A program made the position numbers and the translations under genes. 64,000 bases of DNA from Mugil cephalus (Eukaryota > Chordata > Actinopteri > Mugiliformes > Mugilidae), in the NCBI RefSeq assembly GCF_022458985.1, contig NC_061789.1:11686175-11750174 (forward strand). The letters run 5' to 3'. The notes below the pieces were generated by a model that saw nothing but the letters and a program-made list of their open reading frames with translations, made no database searches and was not told where the DNA came from. Position 1 is the stretch's first letter. Every line of letters begins with the position of its first letter. Positions 24,001-44,140 of this stretch are shown here, piece by piece.

Positions 24001-26663
24001 ATTTTCAAAAAAAAAAAAAAAAACACAAACCTGAACGTCCCTGAAAACAAAGGCCAGATTTTAAGTTTGGACTCCATAAGTTCTTTTCAAAATTTCTAAA
24101 TGCTTCATTCTTGAGTTCAAACTTCTAAGAACTCAGAGGTTTGGTCAAAGCTCTTAACAAAATGTTAACGTTAACTCAAGATCATTAAGAGTTCAGAACA
24201 AGTCTGAATTTCCAGGAACAGAAATCAAAGTTTCCACTTCCCACAAAATCCCATCAAACTCCCAAAAACACAAAAACCAATGAGATCACACAAAGTTTGT
24301 TGAAACACCTGCTCCTGATCTGTGTCGGACGGTAACGTGAGCTCATGCTAAGAGTTCAGGATCGGAAGTAAAGGTTTTGTCAAGGCGGAGACGGCGGCGG
24401 CGGTCTACTCGGGTATAAAGTGTGAACCCAGTGAAGATTACTCGTAGATCATCTCTAGTCTAACGGTGGCTCTCTCAGGACCACTTCCTGGGTGTTGGGC
24501 GCTGTGTTATGGGTCTGGCTGTAGTTGTGGTCAGAAGCAGAGCTCTCTCATCTCCACCTAAACAGTTTCAGTCCCCGCTGACGCTTCTAAACCTCAGGCC
24601 TGAAGCAGACCTTCAGCTTTTGTGGCTCAGTCTCAGCTTCTGCCTGACGTTCTGCTGGATCCATAACTCTGGGAGACGGGCGGCCTCTTGGGTCAAGGCC
24701 GTCCGCCGCATCGCCCGTCTGAAAACACTGAAAAGTTGTGTACATACTGCAACCCTGTAAATAGGCAAATACTAACGGAGACTCTATTTTATGTATGAGA
24801 GGGAGAGAGCGGCGCTAACTCAAGGAGAAACATTTGATTTGGTGTTTTTATTTGTGAAAGTGACAGAACGCGAACGAGAGGATGAGTTTATGAATTGTAC
24901 AGTTAAATCTCTTTAAGTTTATTGGTTCTGTTTTCTATCTGAAGCTTGGGGTTCTTTATGTTCAGTTTTTTCTTTTGTACAGAAGTGGTTGTTTACATCG
25001 ATAAAATCCTTATTTCTGTGAACGTCAGACAGATGACGTGTTCGGAGCAGTCGGGTCTGAAGGGGGCGGGGCCTGCGTAATTGGCGCGTATCACAAAATA
25101 CTCAAAATATTAGAATAAAATATAGATGTTTGACACTACGTGTGGAGAATCAGTCACAAAGTAAGGGAAAGAAAATAAGACATTTAAAAATTAGTATAAT
25201 AAATGATAAAAAAATTGACTTTTTTTCAGATAAAATTTGACTTTTTTTTCCAGATAAAATTACTTAATTTAAAAATGTTGTAGTGAAGTAAAGTCACTGT
25301 ATTAATATTCATTGGTGAGAAAAAAGTGAATTTTTCAGTGCAATAATTGGCTGTAGATTTAAATAAATTATTATTATTTTTTTAAATAAAGTTTTAGGAT
25401 TAAAAGGAAAACCTAATTCAAAGAACCTTTGTAAAATTATCCTTTTATTTAAGAAAACTTAAAAGATCCTCTAGACATTTAGAATCTTTAAAGGCTTAAA
25501 ATGTTGCTGATGGAAAGTTATCGATTACACTGAATCAGAATTGCTCGATCCCGCCTCCTGCAGACTGTTGCTCCCTCTGCTGTCACACTACACACACTGA
25601 AATAAAACCTCTGGACAACAGCACGGCTTCCTGCCTCACTTCTTGTTTGAGTTTATCTGCAGCATAAACACGACAGTTTCCTAGAAAATGTTGACAACTC
25701 ATCCTGCACTCAGGGGCGTGTACTGATTTTTTTTGTGTCCAGTGAAATGCTGCCCATCCCTCTGGGTAACGTAAGACATTATTCCAGAAACGATTGCCAT
25801 CTCCTTCCTCAGTTTCCTTAATTTATGTCTTCAGTTTGTAGAGAAGTCATCGACAACAGAGAAGCTGCTACCTCCCAGTTGGTCCATGGTGGTGGCTGAA
25901 GCCTACACAGGTGAATAAAGCTGACTAATCTGAACCCACCAGGCCACTCAACTAGTGACTACAACAGAAAAACACTCCCACAGCTTAGCTAGCATAGCAT
26001 AGCATTTTGGGCCTTGGTCATGCAAAGATAATGCAGCTTGAGAATGAAAAGCTCTGCCTAATAAACAAGCCATATGAGTTCCTGTTTTGTAAGTCCTCCC
26101 TTCTGATTGGCTGTTTACTTTTTACAGAATTATTCCTTCTTGATAGAACAACATTGATCAGAACATGAAGGAGCTTGAATCTGAGTCTGAAACACCTGAA
26201 GCTGTTTGTGGCAACCCTAATGAATATTAGTGATGTGTCCAGACATGCTTGCATGTCCTGCTAATGCTACTCAAAGTTAGCCATGTTAGCACAAACATTA
26301 GCTGTTGTTAGACTAGCTACAGTCCCCAGTCTGACGAGTTGAAAACTGAAATCTCGATCTAGCCACCCTGTTAAGACAGTTGTTTTTTTGCTTGATGAGT
26401 GTAGCCTTTCAGTAAAACACCAACACACTGAACTGCAGGTACACACAATCTATTTTTGTTTTTCTATTCACCACTCTGAATATGTAACAGTTTGCTATCA
26501 TGGTAGCACAAGTGGTTTCCTGACAGCACAGTTATTATTGGCACCGACCCTGGGGGCTTTTGTTGCTGTGGAATATCTTCAAATAATTTAAAATAGTTTG
26601 TAACGATTAGAACTACTAAGGTTTAACTCCTTGTAAAACTAGAGAGGGGGCGTCCTATATCTG

Positions 26664-26680
26664 CCAGGAGGTGGCAGCAG
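26664..26680 (+). promoter_or_regulatory. CTCF-like motif
   Basis: CCAGGAGGTGGCAGCAG resembles the CTCF core in the spacer between rapgefl1 and nme2. Motif only. Confidence 0.35.
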
Positions 26681-28355
26681 ATAACACATTTAACAACTTG
26701 GCCCTGCTCTGGTTGACAACTAGTCAACATTGACATTGTTTTTGTTGATTCTCCTAACGTGATTTTGGGTCATATAATATTCTATTGGAAATGCACATTG
26801 TTCATTAAATATGAACTTTGTAAAGAAACAACTAACGTGGTCCTACCCAGATGGCTAGATCAACATTTCAGGTTTCAAGTAGTGCAACCCCGACTACTGT
26901 GGCCAGACTAAAAGGCTTGTGCTAATTGCTTATTAACTTTGATCTACATCAGCGGGTCATAAAAGTATGCCCTAGCGCATCATCAATACGCCTCTGCATA
27001 CAACCATATTCGAGGCTGTGAACTCACAATCATCACAACCAGATAAACAAGGGGCATAGCACTGGCATGGGAGGATGGTGGGGGGGGAGGGTGGGTTTAT
27101 GCCTGGCACCGTGGTCACTATGCCTGGCAGAGCCTCGGTGTGGCACGCCAAATATGGAACTGCATACAATATGCCGCTTTTCTATTTCATTTCAGCTCTA
27201 CTGTGATTTTGCTGCTAGAATGGACAGGACAATCATGTGGAGGGGGGAGGGGGGATCTCTTCTTTGAGCTGATTCGTAGGTTTATGGTTTAAAAGTCTGA
27301 CAGGACTCTGACTACAGTAACATGAGGAGAATGCAATTAAAGGAACGCTCAACATTGTTCACTCAGCTGGTTCTGCGGGTCCCATGTGTTAGGGGGTGTG
27401 GGTTTTAATTTCATCTGATAGGATAGGATAGGGTCTGACTCCTGGGAGGATGGTTTTCCATCCCTGAATAGGAAAAGGTTTATATTTAGGGTCAAATATG
27501 GGGGAAGGGTGAAGGATGGAGCTCCCTCAGATCTTATATAATACATCACACCTGCTATTTAAAGTCTGATCTGTTTATTAAGCTACAACTGAATTCATGA
27601 CAACATTAAAACAGAAAATATTTGAGGCATAGAAAAAAATAAATGATAAATAAAATAATGATTAAAATAACATAATTTTATTTAATTTTATTTATTTATT
27701 TTATTATTTATGTATTTATTAAAGACATTAAAGTGTAAAAAAATTCTGGACAAATGTATACCAACTGATCTGTGACATGATTTGTCCTCCCCTGAACTGT
27801 CACACACTCACTACAAGTCCCAGAATACACTGCTGTAGGAACCAGCCAATCAGAGCACTTTTAACCGATTGAAGTTACTGGTTACTCTGTGTTAGACTCA
27901 CTGGATTCATTTATTCATTTCAGTTTTCTGTGTTTACGATCAATACAGTAACTCTGACCTGCTCTGGACGGAGTCTCTATGGCAACAAAGACCAAATGCT
28001 CATGGGAAGTGTAGTATTTAGCCATTTAGAGTTTTCCTATTTTCAACTTCCCACTAGTCTCTCAGAACTGAAGAAGATACTCGTACGAGTGGCGAAACAT
28101 CTTCAAGAAATTCCAGTTGCATTTATTCAGTGTCTTTTTGGATTTAGCCGTTCAAGCAACAGTTTTTAAAAAGTTTTGAGATTTTTTTAAATGAATGACA
28201 CTTCAAAAAAAAATTATAACTCAAAAAGTTCATTATGTTTTTAGCCAATAAACTGACTGACCCTGAACACACACACACACAGACATATACAGATCTCTTA
28301 ATGACATACACAGATTTGACCTCTCAAAACGCACAGACATGGTTTGCCCCCTCTG

Positions 28356-28485
28356 CCCCGCCCCTTTTCTCGCCCACAGTGAAACCCTTTAAATAGAGGT
28401 ACCCTCCGGGTCTTCGGCCTTGGTGATCGCATCCCCGGCGCTGGCAGACCCTCTTCACAAGTTCTCCTCAAATCCCGAAACCAAG
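28356..28485 (+). promoter_or_regulatory. nme2: nme2 promoter and 5' noncoding exon
   Basis: A GC box (CCCCGCCCC, 28356-28364) and a TATA-like TTTAAATAG (28388-28396) precede a GC-richer stretch ending in AACCAAG followed by a consensus donor GTAAAT at 28486. The next acceptor that leads into the nme2 start codon is at 30195. I infer a noncoding first exon from roughly 28420 to 28485; the exact start is not visible. Confidence 0.6.
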
Positions 28486-28815
28486 GTAAATATATATCCC
28501 TGTGTAACTGACTGTTCAGTGACTTCAACTAGTACCACATGTGTGTTGTATGCACTTGCACTGCAGTGATGAGTAACTGAAGATGTTTGTCGTTGTGAGC
28601 CGAAGATTTACAATTTAGATTTATAATTTGAACAAAGCACAAGCTTGCACATAAAGTTTAAACCCAATGTGCTCACACTGTCTTTCTAAATACTGATTTG
28701 ATAGTTTTAATTTGTACTGCAAGGTCTATACATTGGTCGTCTTGCAGCACATGTGCTCAGTCAGACATACTTTAGATAATAAACTTGTGTGCAGAGATAT
28801 TTTCAGTTAAGTAAG

Positions 28816-28843
<28 letters not shown>
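28816..28843. repeat. Poly(A) tract
   Basis: Run of about 28 A in the first intron of nme2. Confidence 0.9.
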
Positions 28844-28846
<3 letters not shown>

Positions 28847-29980
28847 GTTTTTAATGATTTCTAAACCTGATTTAAACCCAAAGTCGTTTGGAATACATAA
28901 AAAATTCAACCACTTGAAATAGTTGAGTTGAAGTTACAGGTGTGGAGTACTGAATGTCTGTCTTCTGACATGCAGCTGTTCCAGCGTCCTTCAGTCTGTG
29001 AATGAATGAGCTCGTTTGAAATGCGAGTTGCTGCCTGTTGGTTTGTCCCAGCTGTTCTCTTCCTGCTTCTTATTTTTTGATAGGAGCAAAAACTGCTGAA
29101 CAAGAGGAGACTTAACTATTAAAATATAAATCAGTTAACTGACTTAAAAGTATTGATTGTATTCTCAGTTAAGTTTGTTTAATTTAAGTTTTTAAAATCC
29201 TGATGACTCACCCTGCACTCGGGGGCGTGTACTCAGCATCCAATGAAACACTTGTCTCCCTCATCTTGACTCTCTCAGCTCAAAACACATGCGGGTGGGG
29301 CTTACTCGGGCAATTAGAGCTGACCAATCACTGTGCCAATGTTTATAGGAACATAATCCTTCAGTTTTCTTTAAGATTTAAATGTGTGCATGTTTCAGAG
29401 GGATACATCAGCAGAACATAAACTCAAATCCATAAACTCAACCCAGACGCTGAAACATGAAGTTGTGCTGGCAGTGTCGGGTCTCTTTACACCCATCAGC
29501 CAAAATTCCTGCTTTCAGCTGCTATCGGTTTCACTCCAGCAGATTCCAGGACGCAGTAAAATTAGCAGCAGGCTGTCTGAAGCTTTGTCCAAACGTATGA
29601 GCAGGTGTCGGGTTCAGTTCCGTGCCAACGGAGGAAAAAAAATCTTGAGACAGTTCTGATTTCACATTCATATATTTAGTGCGTCTAATGAGGAGAAATT
29701 TAATATTGCCTCACGATAACGGATAACTGAGAAGTGACGAGGCGTCTTCCACATGAGACTGTAGTAGTAGACAGACAAGTCAGACAAATGTTGAGACACA
29801 AACGTTTCAGCTCACATGAAGTCTCCCTTTTCCAACTAGTTTTCTGACCAATTAGCTAAACCTTTCATCTTTAACATGACGGTTTAGTTTGACAAACAGC
29901 ACTTAAAAGCAGAAGTTTAGGTAATGGTAAATGTTTAAAAGTAAAACTACTGAGGGCAACTGAGCAGTGATGGGACGTAG

Positions 29981-29996
29981 CCAGCAGGTGGCAGCA
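29981..29996 (+). promoter_or_regulatory. CTCF-like motif upstream of the nme2 coding exons
   Basis: CCAGCAGGTGGCAGCA matches the CTCF core well and lies in intron 1 of nme2, about 200 bases before the coding exon. Occupancy is unknown. Confidence 0.4.
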
Positions 29997-30209
29997 CAGC
30001 CTCCTAACAGTACATGAACATGAATCACAAACATAGAACAAGAACCCATTTCTCTGACAGACTGTCACTTAAATTGGTGGAAACATGTGAAGACAACAAA
30101 AATATTACTGATTAAAATGATCTGTAACTTGATTTAGGGTTTGTGTGTGTGTGTGCGCGCACTATGATCACAAACTATTTCCTGCGTGTCTGCAGCCTAC
30201 TCAGCAGAC

Positions 30210-31747
30210 ATGGAGCGTACCTTCATCGCTGTTAAGCCCGATGGCGTCCAGAGAGGACTGTGTGGCGAGATCATCAAGCGTTTTGAGCATAGAGGCTTCA
30301 GGCTGGTTGCTGCCAAATTCCTGCAGGTAACCACGGCGACGGTCGATGATACGCCCTCAATGCAGAAACACTGACCCCTACAGGCAGAGACGGGAACTAC
30401 CACTGCTGCCTTATTCAATTACATGAGCGTAACTTTGTAGTTAGCTGTCAGTGATGTTAGTTGTTTCATTTCTAAAGCACAATTTCTATATAGTACAACT
30501 ATTTAACTTTGTATGACAGTATTGTAAGCTGCTCAGCAGATTTAAAGTTTCAAAATATGTGTAGGTGCTGTTAATTCAGAGCACTGAGAAACTTGTTTTA
30601 AATGGAAACAAATCAGTTTCAATTTACTGATTGATCTGTGGCTAATTGTGTGTATTTGTGTCCAGGCCTCTGAGGACCACATGAAGAAGCACTACCTGGA
30701 CCTGAAGGACATGCCTTTCTACGCTGGACTCTGCAAATACATGGCCTCTGGACCCATCCTCGCCATGGTAACACATATACACACACGTAAACATACACAG
30801 GCTCTCAGCTCATCTCTCACACCGCTGTCAGACACATATCTTTTTTATCTTTTTCCACTGCATCTGTCATCCGTCTCTGTCTCTTCACGCCCTCTTGTTT
30901 CACATCGCTGACTTCCAGCGTGACAAAGGAGACGACTCGCGTTAAAGCCTTTTCTGACAGAGGAGATTTACACCTCCATCAGTCAGACTTTATTTGAACT
31001 GTTGGCTGCAGTGAAGACAGGAGCCGCTTAAAAAAGAATTCTGCTTATGTCCGGTTACATAATAAAAATAAATAGAGGTCAAACATTTAACTGTACACAG
31101 CGATGTGCAAATGTTTTGACATGAGAATACCCTAATAGTGTCTAAGTATTTGTTATCAGTTAACTTTACAGTGTGTAGACAAAGTAGAGGAAGTTGTTTC
31201 TCATTAAGTCTAGTTTTGTACATGGCTCCAAACTTTTTTTTTTTTAATTGGGTTTGGATTAAATTAGTTTGATATATTTATTTTTACCAGTACATATATA
31301 AACTGCGTGTTGGTGATGAAACCTTTCCACAGTCCTTTATGTTGTAGTGACCACACAGGTGACAGGTGTGTTAATGTGTGTTTCAGGTGTGGGAGGGACA
31401 GAACATTGTGAAGCTGGCCAGGATGATGCTGGGTGAGACCAACCCCGCTGACTCCAAGCCCGGCAGCATCCGTGGAGACCTGTGCATCAACATCGGCAGG
31501 TGAGTGAACCATGACAGGGCAGGCTTTAAATTGAACCTGAATTGAACCTCAAGACAAGCTACAGAGGATCTGAAATGTCACGTGTCTTTAAACAGGTTTA
31601 TTGAAAATTTGAATACTCTGTTTCCTCAGGAACATCATCCACGGCAGCGACACCCTGGAGAACGCCAAGACTGAGGTCAGCCTGTGGTTCAAGGATGAGG
31701 AATTCGTCAACTACACCTCTTGCGCTCAGAGCTGGCTGTACGAGTAA
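30210..31747 (+). CDS. nme2: Nucleoside diphosphate kinase (NME2/nm23 type)
   Basis: Transfers the gamma-phosphate from nucleoside triphosphates to diphosphates through a phosphohistidine intermediate; a cytosolic hexamer in the group I family. Coding exons 30210-30326, 30666-30767, 31387-31499 and 31630-31747 join to 149 codons plus TAA; human NME2 has 152, the difference being three residues after Met1. Visible landmarks are the N-terminal [14 protein letters not shown] with the nucleotide-binding Lys (residue 9, human Lys12), [16 protein letters not shown], and the active-site motif NIIHGSD with catalytic His115 (human His118). It ends SWLYE. The start is ATG in gcagacATGG, 14 bases into the exon. 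AATAAA lies 79 bases after the stop. The gene is convergent with mbtd1, as in human. It could be any of several fish nme2 paralogues, so the symbol is family-level. Confidence 0.95.
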
Positions 31748-31825
31748 ACTACAACCTCACTTCCCCCTGCAGTCAATCCTCCGACTTGGTCCTCACCATT
31801 CAACCCCCAACATGTAGCACTTATC

Positions 31826-31831
31826 AATAAA
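31826..31831 (+). terminator. nme2: nme2 poly(A) signal
   Basis: AATAAA in the context atcaataaagtctcatg, followed by tgtctgtttctgtc, a GT-rich downstream element. It sits at the expected distance after the nme2 stop. Confidence 0.85.
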
Positions 31832-34800
31832 GTCTCATGTTAACAAAACTGTCTGTTTCTGTCACTCTCTGTTATTAGCCTTGCTAGCAGACGCAGGCTG
31901 ACTTGGTTACCATGTAAGCACAGAAAAAGTGGCTAAACATACGTGGATCTGTCTGCTATTGAAAACAGTCCCCAAGCACACATTTGGTTAAAGTGCTAAC
32001 ATGCTATCATTAGCAACATATACATCTAGAAGGACTGGTATCAACCAGGTGGCAACCTCCAGGTGAGGTTGAGCAATGAAGTCCAAAAAAAATTGCCGTT
32101 CATCGAGTGGCCGATTGAGGCTGGTTCCAAAAGGGAGCGAATCCCCCATAGACCCCCGTGTTAAAAAGCCCAACTTCACAGCATTATTAAACATGTTTAC
32201 AGGCTAGTACCAAAAAAAAACGGTGTTGGTCTCAATAGTTTATTTCATTACTCATTTCAACTGTATTGGGGGTGATTTTTTTCTAAGTTATTCATTAGTT
32301 TTTTATTATTAAGGTTCATAATTTTGCATTAATCAAGGATGTTCCCTCTGTGAGTGACTGGCGGTAGCTAACACGTAGCTGACAGTTGGGTGGGGGGGTC
32401 TCAACGTCCAGGCTGTTTTAGCTCCGCCCTAACATGACCCCTATGTCCATATTTGGAATATCCACGTATGGGCGGAGTAAAGCTCCTCCAACATGGCGAC
32501 CGTTTACGGGTTTCATTTTCAAGCTTCAGAGTCCAGTGAGTGACGTTACTATGAGTTTGTCCGTAGTATCGACCAGACAGCTGGGCATATTATATCTGTG
32601 GAACCAAATGAAAAGTCAGCACATCACTTAAGAGATAAAAAAATAATAATATTAGCATGCTAACGTGATAATGTTTATATATAAAGTATAATATTTGCAG
32701 CTTCTGCCGTGTTAGATAACATTTGATATTTAGCAGTAAACACTGAATGAAATTTACAGTTGTTTAAATAGTTAATTCAAATATTGAACAATTAAATAAA
32801 CTGATATTAGAATTAATCATTAGGTGGATAATCACCAAACTGTTGAAGAGTTGACCTATGATACACGCAGTTGTTAATATACTTCAAAGTATTCTGACAC
32901 AAATTAAAATCAGTAATGGGAACATATCTAGTAGCAGCTAAGCTAATTAGCAACTACCATGCCAATACGCAAACTAGGACAAACAAGGTCAGCATGATGT
33001 CCACCAAACATTAGCATGTTAGCCTTCTGTGATCTGCTGACTTTTCTCTCCAACACATTTTAGTCCCCGACTCAGTTGTCAAAAATGAATAAGAAACTCT
33101 ACAAATGAATCATTCAGAATTGACATCATTGAAAGTTGTTTGTCATGACAAAAATGCTGAACATTGTTCTGAGCTGATTCAGCAGTCTCCCGCTGAAGGG
33201 TCCTCTTTTTCACAAACTCAACTCCGGTAACTTCACCTATGTTGCTGTACATTTTGTCATTACCATTTAAATAATTTGACTGAAATTAGCTAATCAATTG
33301 CTAATAAGTATTCATTTCATCCCTAGACAGGACACCAATCAATCAGGTTGCAAATGACAACATGTTAGCATAAAACTGGTTCAATAAGTCCTAGCACTGA
33401 TCGACCTTGTTTCAGCAATGGACTTCAGAGTCAGCTGCACTGACTTGATATAAATCTGATGTAGAATCTGATTAGACCGAGACATCAAAGGGACATCAAA
33501 GTGAGCAAGGGTCACAGTTGGGTTGATCTTGAGAGAGGCCGCATTTAGAAGGAGGTAAATGGACACGTTTCTGGCTGAATATCAGTAACGCAACGCTGGA
33601 TGCTGACGATGAAAAAAGAGATGGTTACTCACCCATCAGCTGAATCCTACCCTCCTCAGCAGCTGAGCAGGCATCTGGTGAGCCCGTTGACCTCGGATCA
33701 ACTGGATGGTGTCCAGAGGTCCAGGAGTTAAACCCATCCACTCTTCTGTCCTCCTTCTCTTCTTACAGGCGTCGGTAGCAGATACAGAAACAGAGCTACA
33801 ACACTACCAGCTGACTCACAACTTACCATTATGCTGATGACGATCACACTCATCTTTTTAATTGCTCGGCTGCTCTCGGGCCTTTTTAGGCAAAGTCCAC
33901 CACAATCCAGTCTCAGAATTATGTCCTTGATTCAGCTCTAAATGTTTTGTCATCTCTTATAAAAAGGCATTAAATATGTGACTCTTGAAAAGTCTTGGCC
34001 TCATACAGGCGCCAGATCCTGGACCCGATCCCTTACATAAGAACATAATAAAGTCCAAGATTTGCTTCAGCTTAAAAAGGAGGACTCTGTTTGATATTTA
34101 AGAACACAAACAACAGAAACTAAAGATATCAATAAGGAGACATTCAGTCGTAACAAGGCACTGAAATGAACCACAGAAATAATACGCTGTATGTATCTAT
34201 TGCTTAAAAATGTAAAGTAAGTCTTTTTATTTCCCATCTAAATTATTTCTTCACAATCATGCTGCCAACAAATTGCACATGTATTTAAAAAAAAAAAAAA
34301 AAAAAGCTTCACAAAAGTACACAACATTTCCTCTGTCAGACATTTGTTTTGATCAGTGAACGCCACATGGACACAGTGGACATTTACAGCACTGACAGAA
34401 AGGTCTTCAGTGTGGGACACAAACATTCAATTTTTTTTTTAAATCCATTTTTTTTTAATCCAAACTGAAAAGTCTTAATTGAAATGAAGGAAATACAGAG
34501 TAAACATTATTTTCCTCATCTGAAAAGAACCAGAGAAGAACCGTGGCTGATGTGTAACTTCCTGAAAATGATTCTTTCTGAAGAACGTTTGCAGTCGTAG
34601 TCGTCTTCAAAACCGACTACATACATACAAAGTCTGTGAAAACAACCAGTGGATGGATGTTTGTATTGTAAAGGCATGCAGGCCGGGACTGATCATGAAA
34701 CTGGATCCAGATGTCCAAGACTTCATATCTCAAGACGTCCTCATTCAAAACCTCCTGCAAAAAGACCCGTTTCCCCACTGTGGACACACTGAGATATTAA

Positions 34801-37453
34801 CACCACGAACTCACGAGGAAAACGGACCAACCAAGGATTTTCGCAGCTTTCACCTTCACACTTCAGTCATTTCCTTAGTTTACAAAATCTGGCACAAATA
34901 CAAATTTCAACTTCGTCACCGGAGTCACAGACAGTTTGTCAAAATGGTTCCATAAAAACTTTATCAAACTTGACGTCCATATCATCTACAGGTAGCACCA
35001 AAATACGAAGACAGTTCACATACAAAAAGACGACAAACATGAACGGACGGCGTACCGACAGCAGTAACGGGAGCGACGTTTTAGAAAACAAGCTACGAGT
35101 TCAGGGCGCTCGCGCGTTTTATTCGGAACACATCCTCGAGTTTTTCACGTTGGACACTGCACCACTCGACTTGTGTGTCGTCTTTAGAAGTAGAAGCCCT
35201 TTTCTCTCAGGAAAGAAACGCAAAGACTTAGGGTTGTAAGATTAGTCAAGAGCTTGCTCTGCGTAGACGTTAATGAAACGTTAATGCTAAATGTTTTCGG
35301 TTAAAAATGATGGAAAAAATAATGAGTCAAACTTTCGCGTTATTGAGTAGAAATGTGGCGACTATATAACTATATGATATTAAGAATTAACAACAAGTAC
35401 TTACTGAGCACAATGAGTTTATACATATTTTTGCATTTTTGGAATGTCAAACAGAACGTTTGACAAGATAGTATCATAAAGTCAAAACTTTGACTTTATG
35501 ATACAATAATTATTACTGTTGAAAATTTGTTCTGAGTAATACAGTCAAAATCTCATACCAAGGTGAAACTACGTTAATTATTATCTTCTGTCACGGTTAT
35601 GATAAATAAGACATTTGAATATTTTTATTTCATCTACACTTTCATTTTATTTTCTTTGCAGACTCTGGCTTCCATATTTAAGATTAATATAGCATCATTA
35701 TTGGCCTCTGGATTTAGTCGTTGTACGTTTATGTAAAAATAGTATTAGTCACATTTTTTGATTATTATAGTTGAGGAGGTTGGACGTGACTTCTCTCGTC
35801 CATCCGTCATACCGTTTACTTTGTTTCATAAAAACCTGTTTGTATAATAATACTGTTGCTTTTGCTACATATACTTCAGTTGCACATCTGTTCAGTAAAA
35901 TTACACTTTCTTTTTATAACGTTAGCATCTTCATTAGACTATTTTTTTTTAAATAATTTCTGAAATAATCGGTTTCGTCAAATTCATCTAAAGATCCTTT
36001 TCATTCTTTTTCTATAGTTTTTCGTTGAGGTATCAACAGTGTGAGAGGAGATTTTTACCATTTCGACCTGTGAACTGTTAAAAGAGCATCAAAGACATGT
36101 TCAGTTCAAAGAGTGAATTCAGATTAAAGGATTATCCTGGAGTATTTAAACCTGCTGTGTTTCCATTAACGTGTCTCTACCTGTCATGGTAACGTCCCGC
36201 TGGTCTGTTTCCATGTCTAACTTTGTAGAAACTCAGCGGTTAAACATAAAGCTGTGAACCTGTGAACCTTCAAATGTCATTTCAAGGAGTAAATGGAGAC
36301 AGGAAGTCTGGATCCTGGTGGAGATCCAGCTCCACTGTCCTGGAGATAGAATTTATGAGTCTGCATCTTTAACGGACACTTGTCTTCCTCTGATCCACCT
36401 CAATCTGAAAAGACTGAACCGTGTGGAGGAAACATCAGGAGACGAGTTCCCAAAAGGGACAGAAGCTGGAGGTAGCAAAGTAGTAAAAAGCTGAAGCGGG
36501 AATCCACCTGAGCGGCAAATTTGAAAACATCGGCTCCATCTTGATCATTTTCTTCTATTGAATATATTCAATAAATATCAACAAAGAGATTCTTCTTCTT
36601 CTTCTTCTGTTATATTTCCTGCAAATGTGACGCTCCACAGCAGCAGAACCACTGTATCAATGGAGACCAGTCAGTCGGGAAAACATGTCTGGTTCTTTGT
36701 GACCACTGCAACAGAAAGTTACTCAGGAACTCTATCGTGGAAACAAACCACAGACCTCTCACACCGTTAACGAAGCTGCTTTTTCATCCTGATAAGTGGT
36801 GAGAGGTGGACACATTCATGGAAACACAACAGGTAAATATAAAGTAGAATGATTCTCTCCAGGTTCAGACTAAGCTTCTACTTCGGTGCTATTGTTTTCA
36901 TTTTATTGCAGTTCCAGTCAGAGTTTCTCTCTCTTCGTCTGCTTTTGAGCTTTCAACCAAAGGTATCGATGAACTGTCGATTGTCTAAACTTCAGCTTCG
37001 CTCAAGTCTTTTTCTTTCTTTCTTTTTTTTGTTTTTTTGTATCTGAAGCCTTCAACGTGGTTCAGGAGGCGCTAACACGTTTGCTGGTTTTTCACTCCGT
37101 GGCGACACTTGATCAATCCAGCATACACACACACGCACGCACATATATATTAACACACAGTGTTTTTAAATGAATCTCAACGAGACATTACACAGCATCA
37201 AGTCTGACCCTTGGACATTAACACGTACTACAAACAACCAGAGAGCTTGGCTTCAAGGAAAATCGTATGTTTTTTCTTTTTTTCTGCTCTGTTTTTCGTC
37301 TGATTCCTCTTCGGCAGAGTTTGTTTTGTTCTTTGAAGAGAAAAGAGAGACGGGTGGAGGGGGAGGACGGAGGAGGGAAGCTGCTGAATGATCTGAATTC
37401 GTCAGTACTGTTCAAGAGGGAGAGGTAAAGACAGAGAGGTGGGCGGACGAGGC
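31832..37453. other. mbtd1: Intergenic DNA and probable mbtd1 3' UTR
   Basis: No coding exon is recognised. The part nearest 37453 must be 3' UTR of mbtd1 read on the minus strand. Minus-strand AATAAA words occur at several places (for example 36902-36907 and near 34226), and I cannot tell which is used. The part from about 32030 to 32560 is a dispersed repeat listed separately. Confidence 0.45.
32030..32560. mobile_element. Non-autonomous dispersed element of fish type
   Basis: The block order resembles a repeat found many times in percomorph genomes as I remember it: ggtggcaacctccaggt, then cccccatagacccccgtgtt, aaacatgtttacag, tggggggtgattttttt-like sequence, acatggcgaccg and agtccagtgagtgacgt. 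There is no coding capacity. Family assignment (PIF/Harbinger-like) is from memory and not certain. Confidence 0.45.
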
Positions 37454-43983
<6,530 letters not shown>

Positions 43984-44040
43984 CAGGCCTGGTGGCGGAG
44001 GAGGACAGACAGTCTGACACCTAAACCCGCAAAAATAATC

Positions 44041-44140
44041 ATTAAACCCCAGCGGCAGACATGTCAACACAGTTAGTTAGAGTTCCAATGCGCATGCGCT
44101 GGAGCTGCAGACGCTGAGCGCTCATTGGCTGCTGGTTCTG
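44041..44140 (-). promoter_or_regulatory. mbtd1: mbtd1 promoter with NRF-1 and CCAAT motifs
   Basis: TGCGCATGCGCT at 44089-44100 is a full palindromic NRF-1 site. A CCAAT box overlaps its left side (44085-44089) and ATTGG occurs at about 44124. The region is CpG-rich, has no TATA box, and lies 60-160 bases upstream of the mbtd1 start codon, as expected for a housekeeping chromatin gene. Confidence 0.65.

Larger units (their letters stand above)
20438..28387. other. rapgefl1 3' UTR and intergenic DNA
   Basis: No further coding exon is recognised. A poly(A) signal AATAAA at 21071-21076, followed by GT-rich sequence, would give a 3' UTR of about 640 bases. The sequence up to about 25620 remains UTR-like, with moderate GC, TGTAAATA at 24757-24764 and another AATAAA near 25612, so a longer transcript is possible. 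Three CCAAT or ATTGG boxes lie at about 22795-22905 without an obvious following exon. From 25,700 on there are dispersed-repeat fragments, including a gcgaaacatcttcaagaa block near 28091 that is common in fish genomes. Confidence 0.5.

Noticed and set aside
24440-24540. Minus-strand C-terminus-like peptide (HNYSQTHNTAPNTQ region)
   Set aside because: The frame is only about 30 codons, is closed by a stop just upstream, and has no acceptable acceptor or neighbouring exon.
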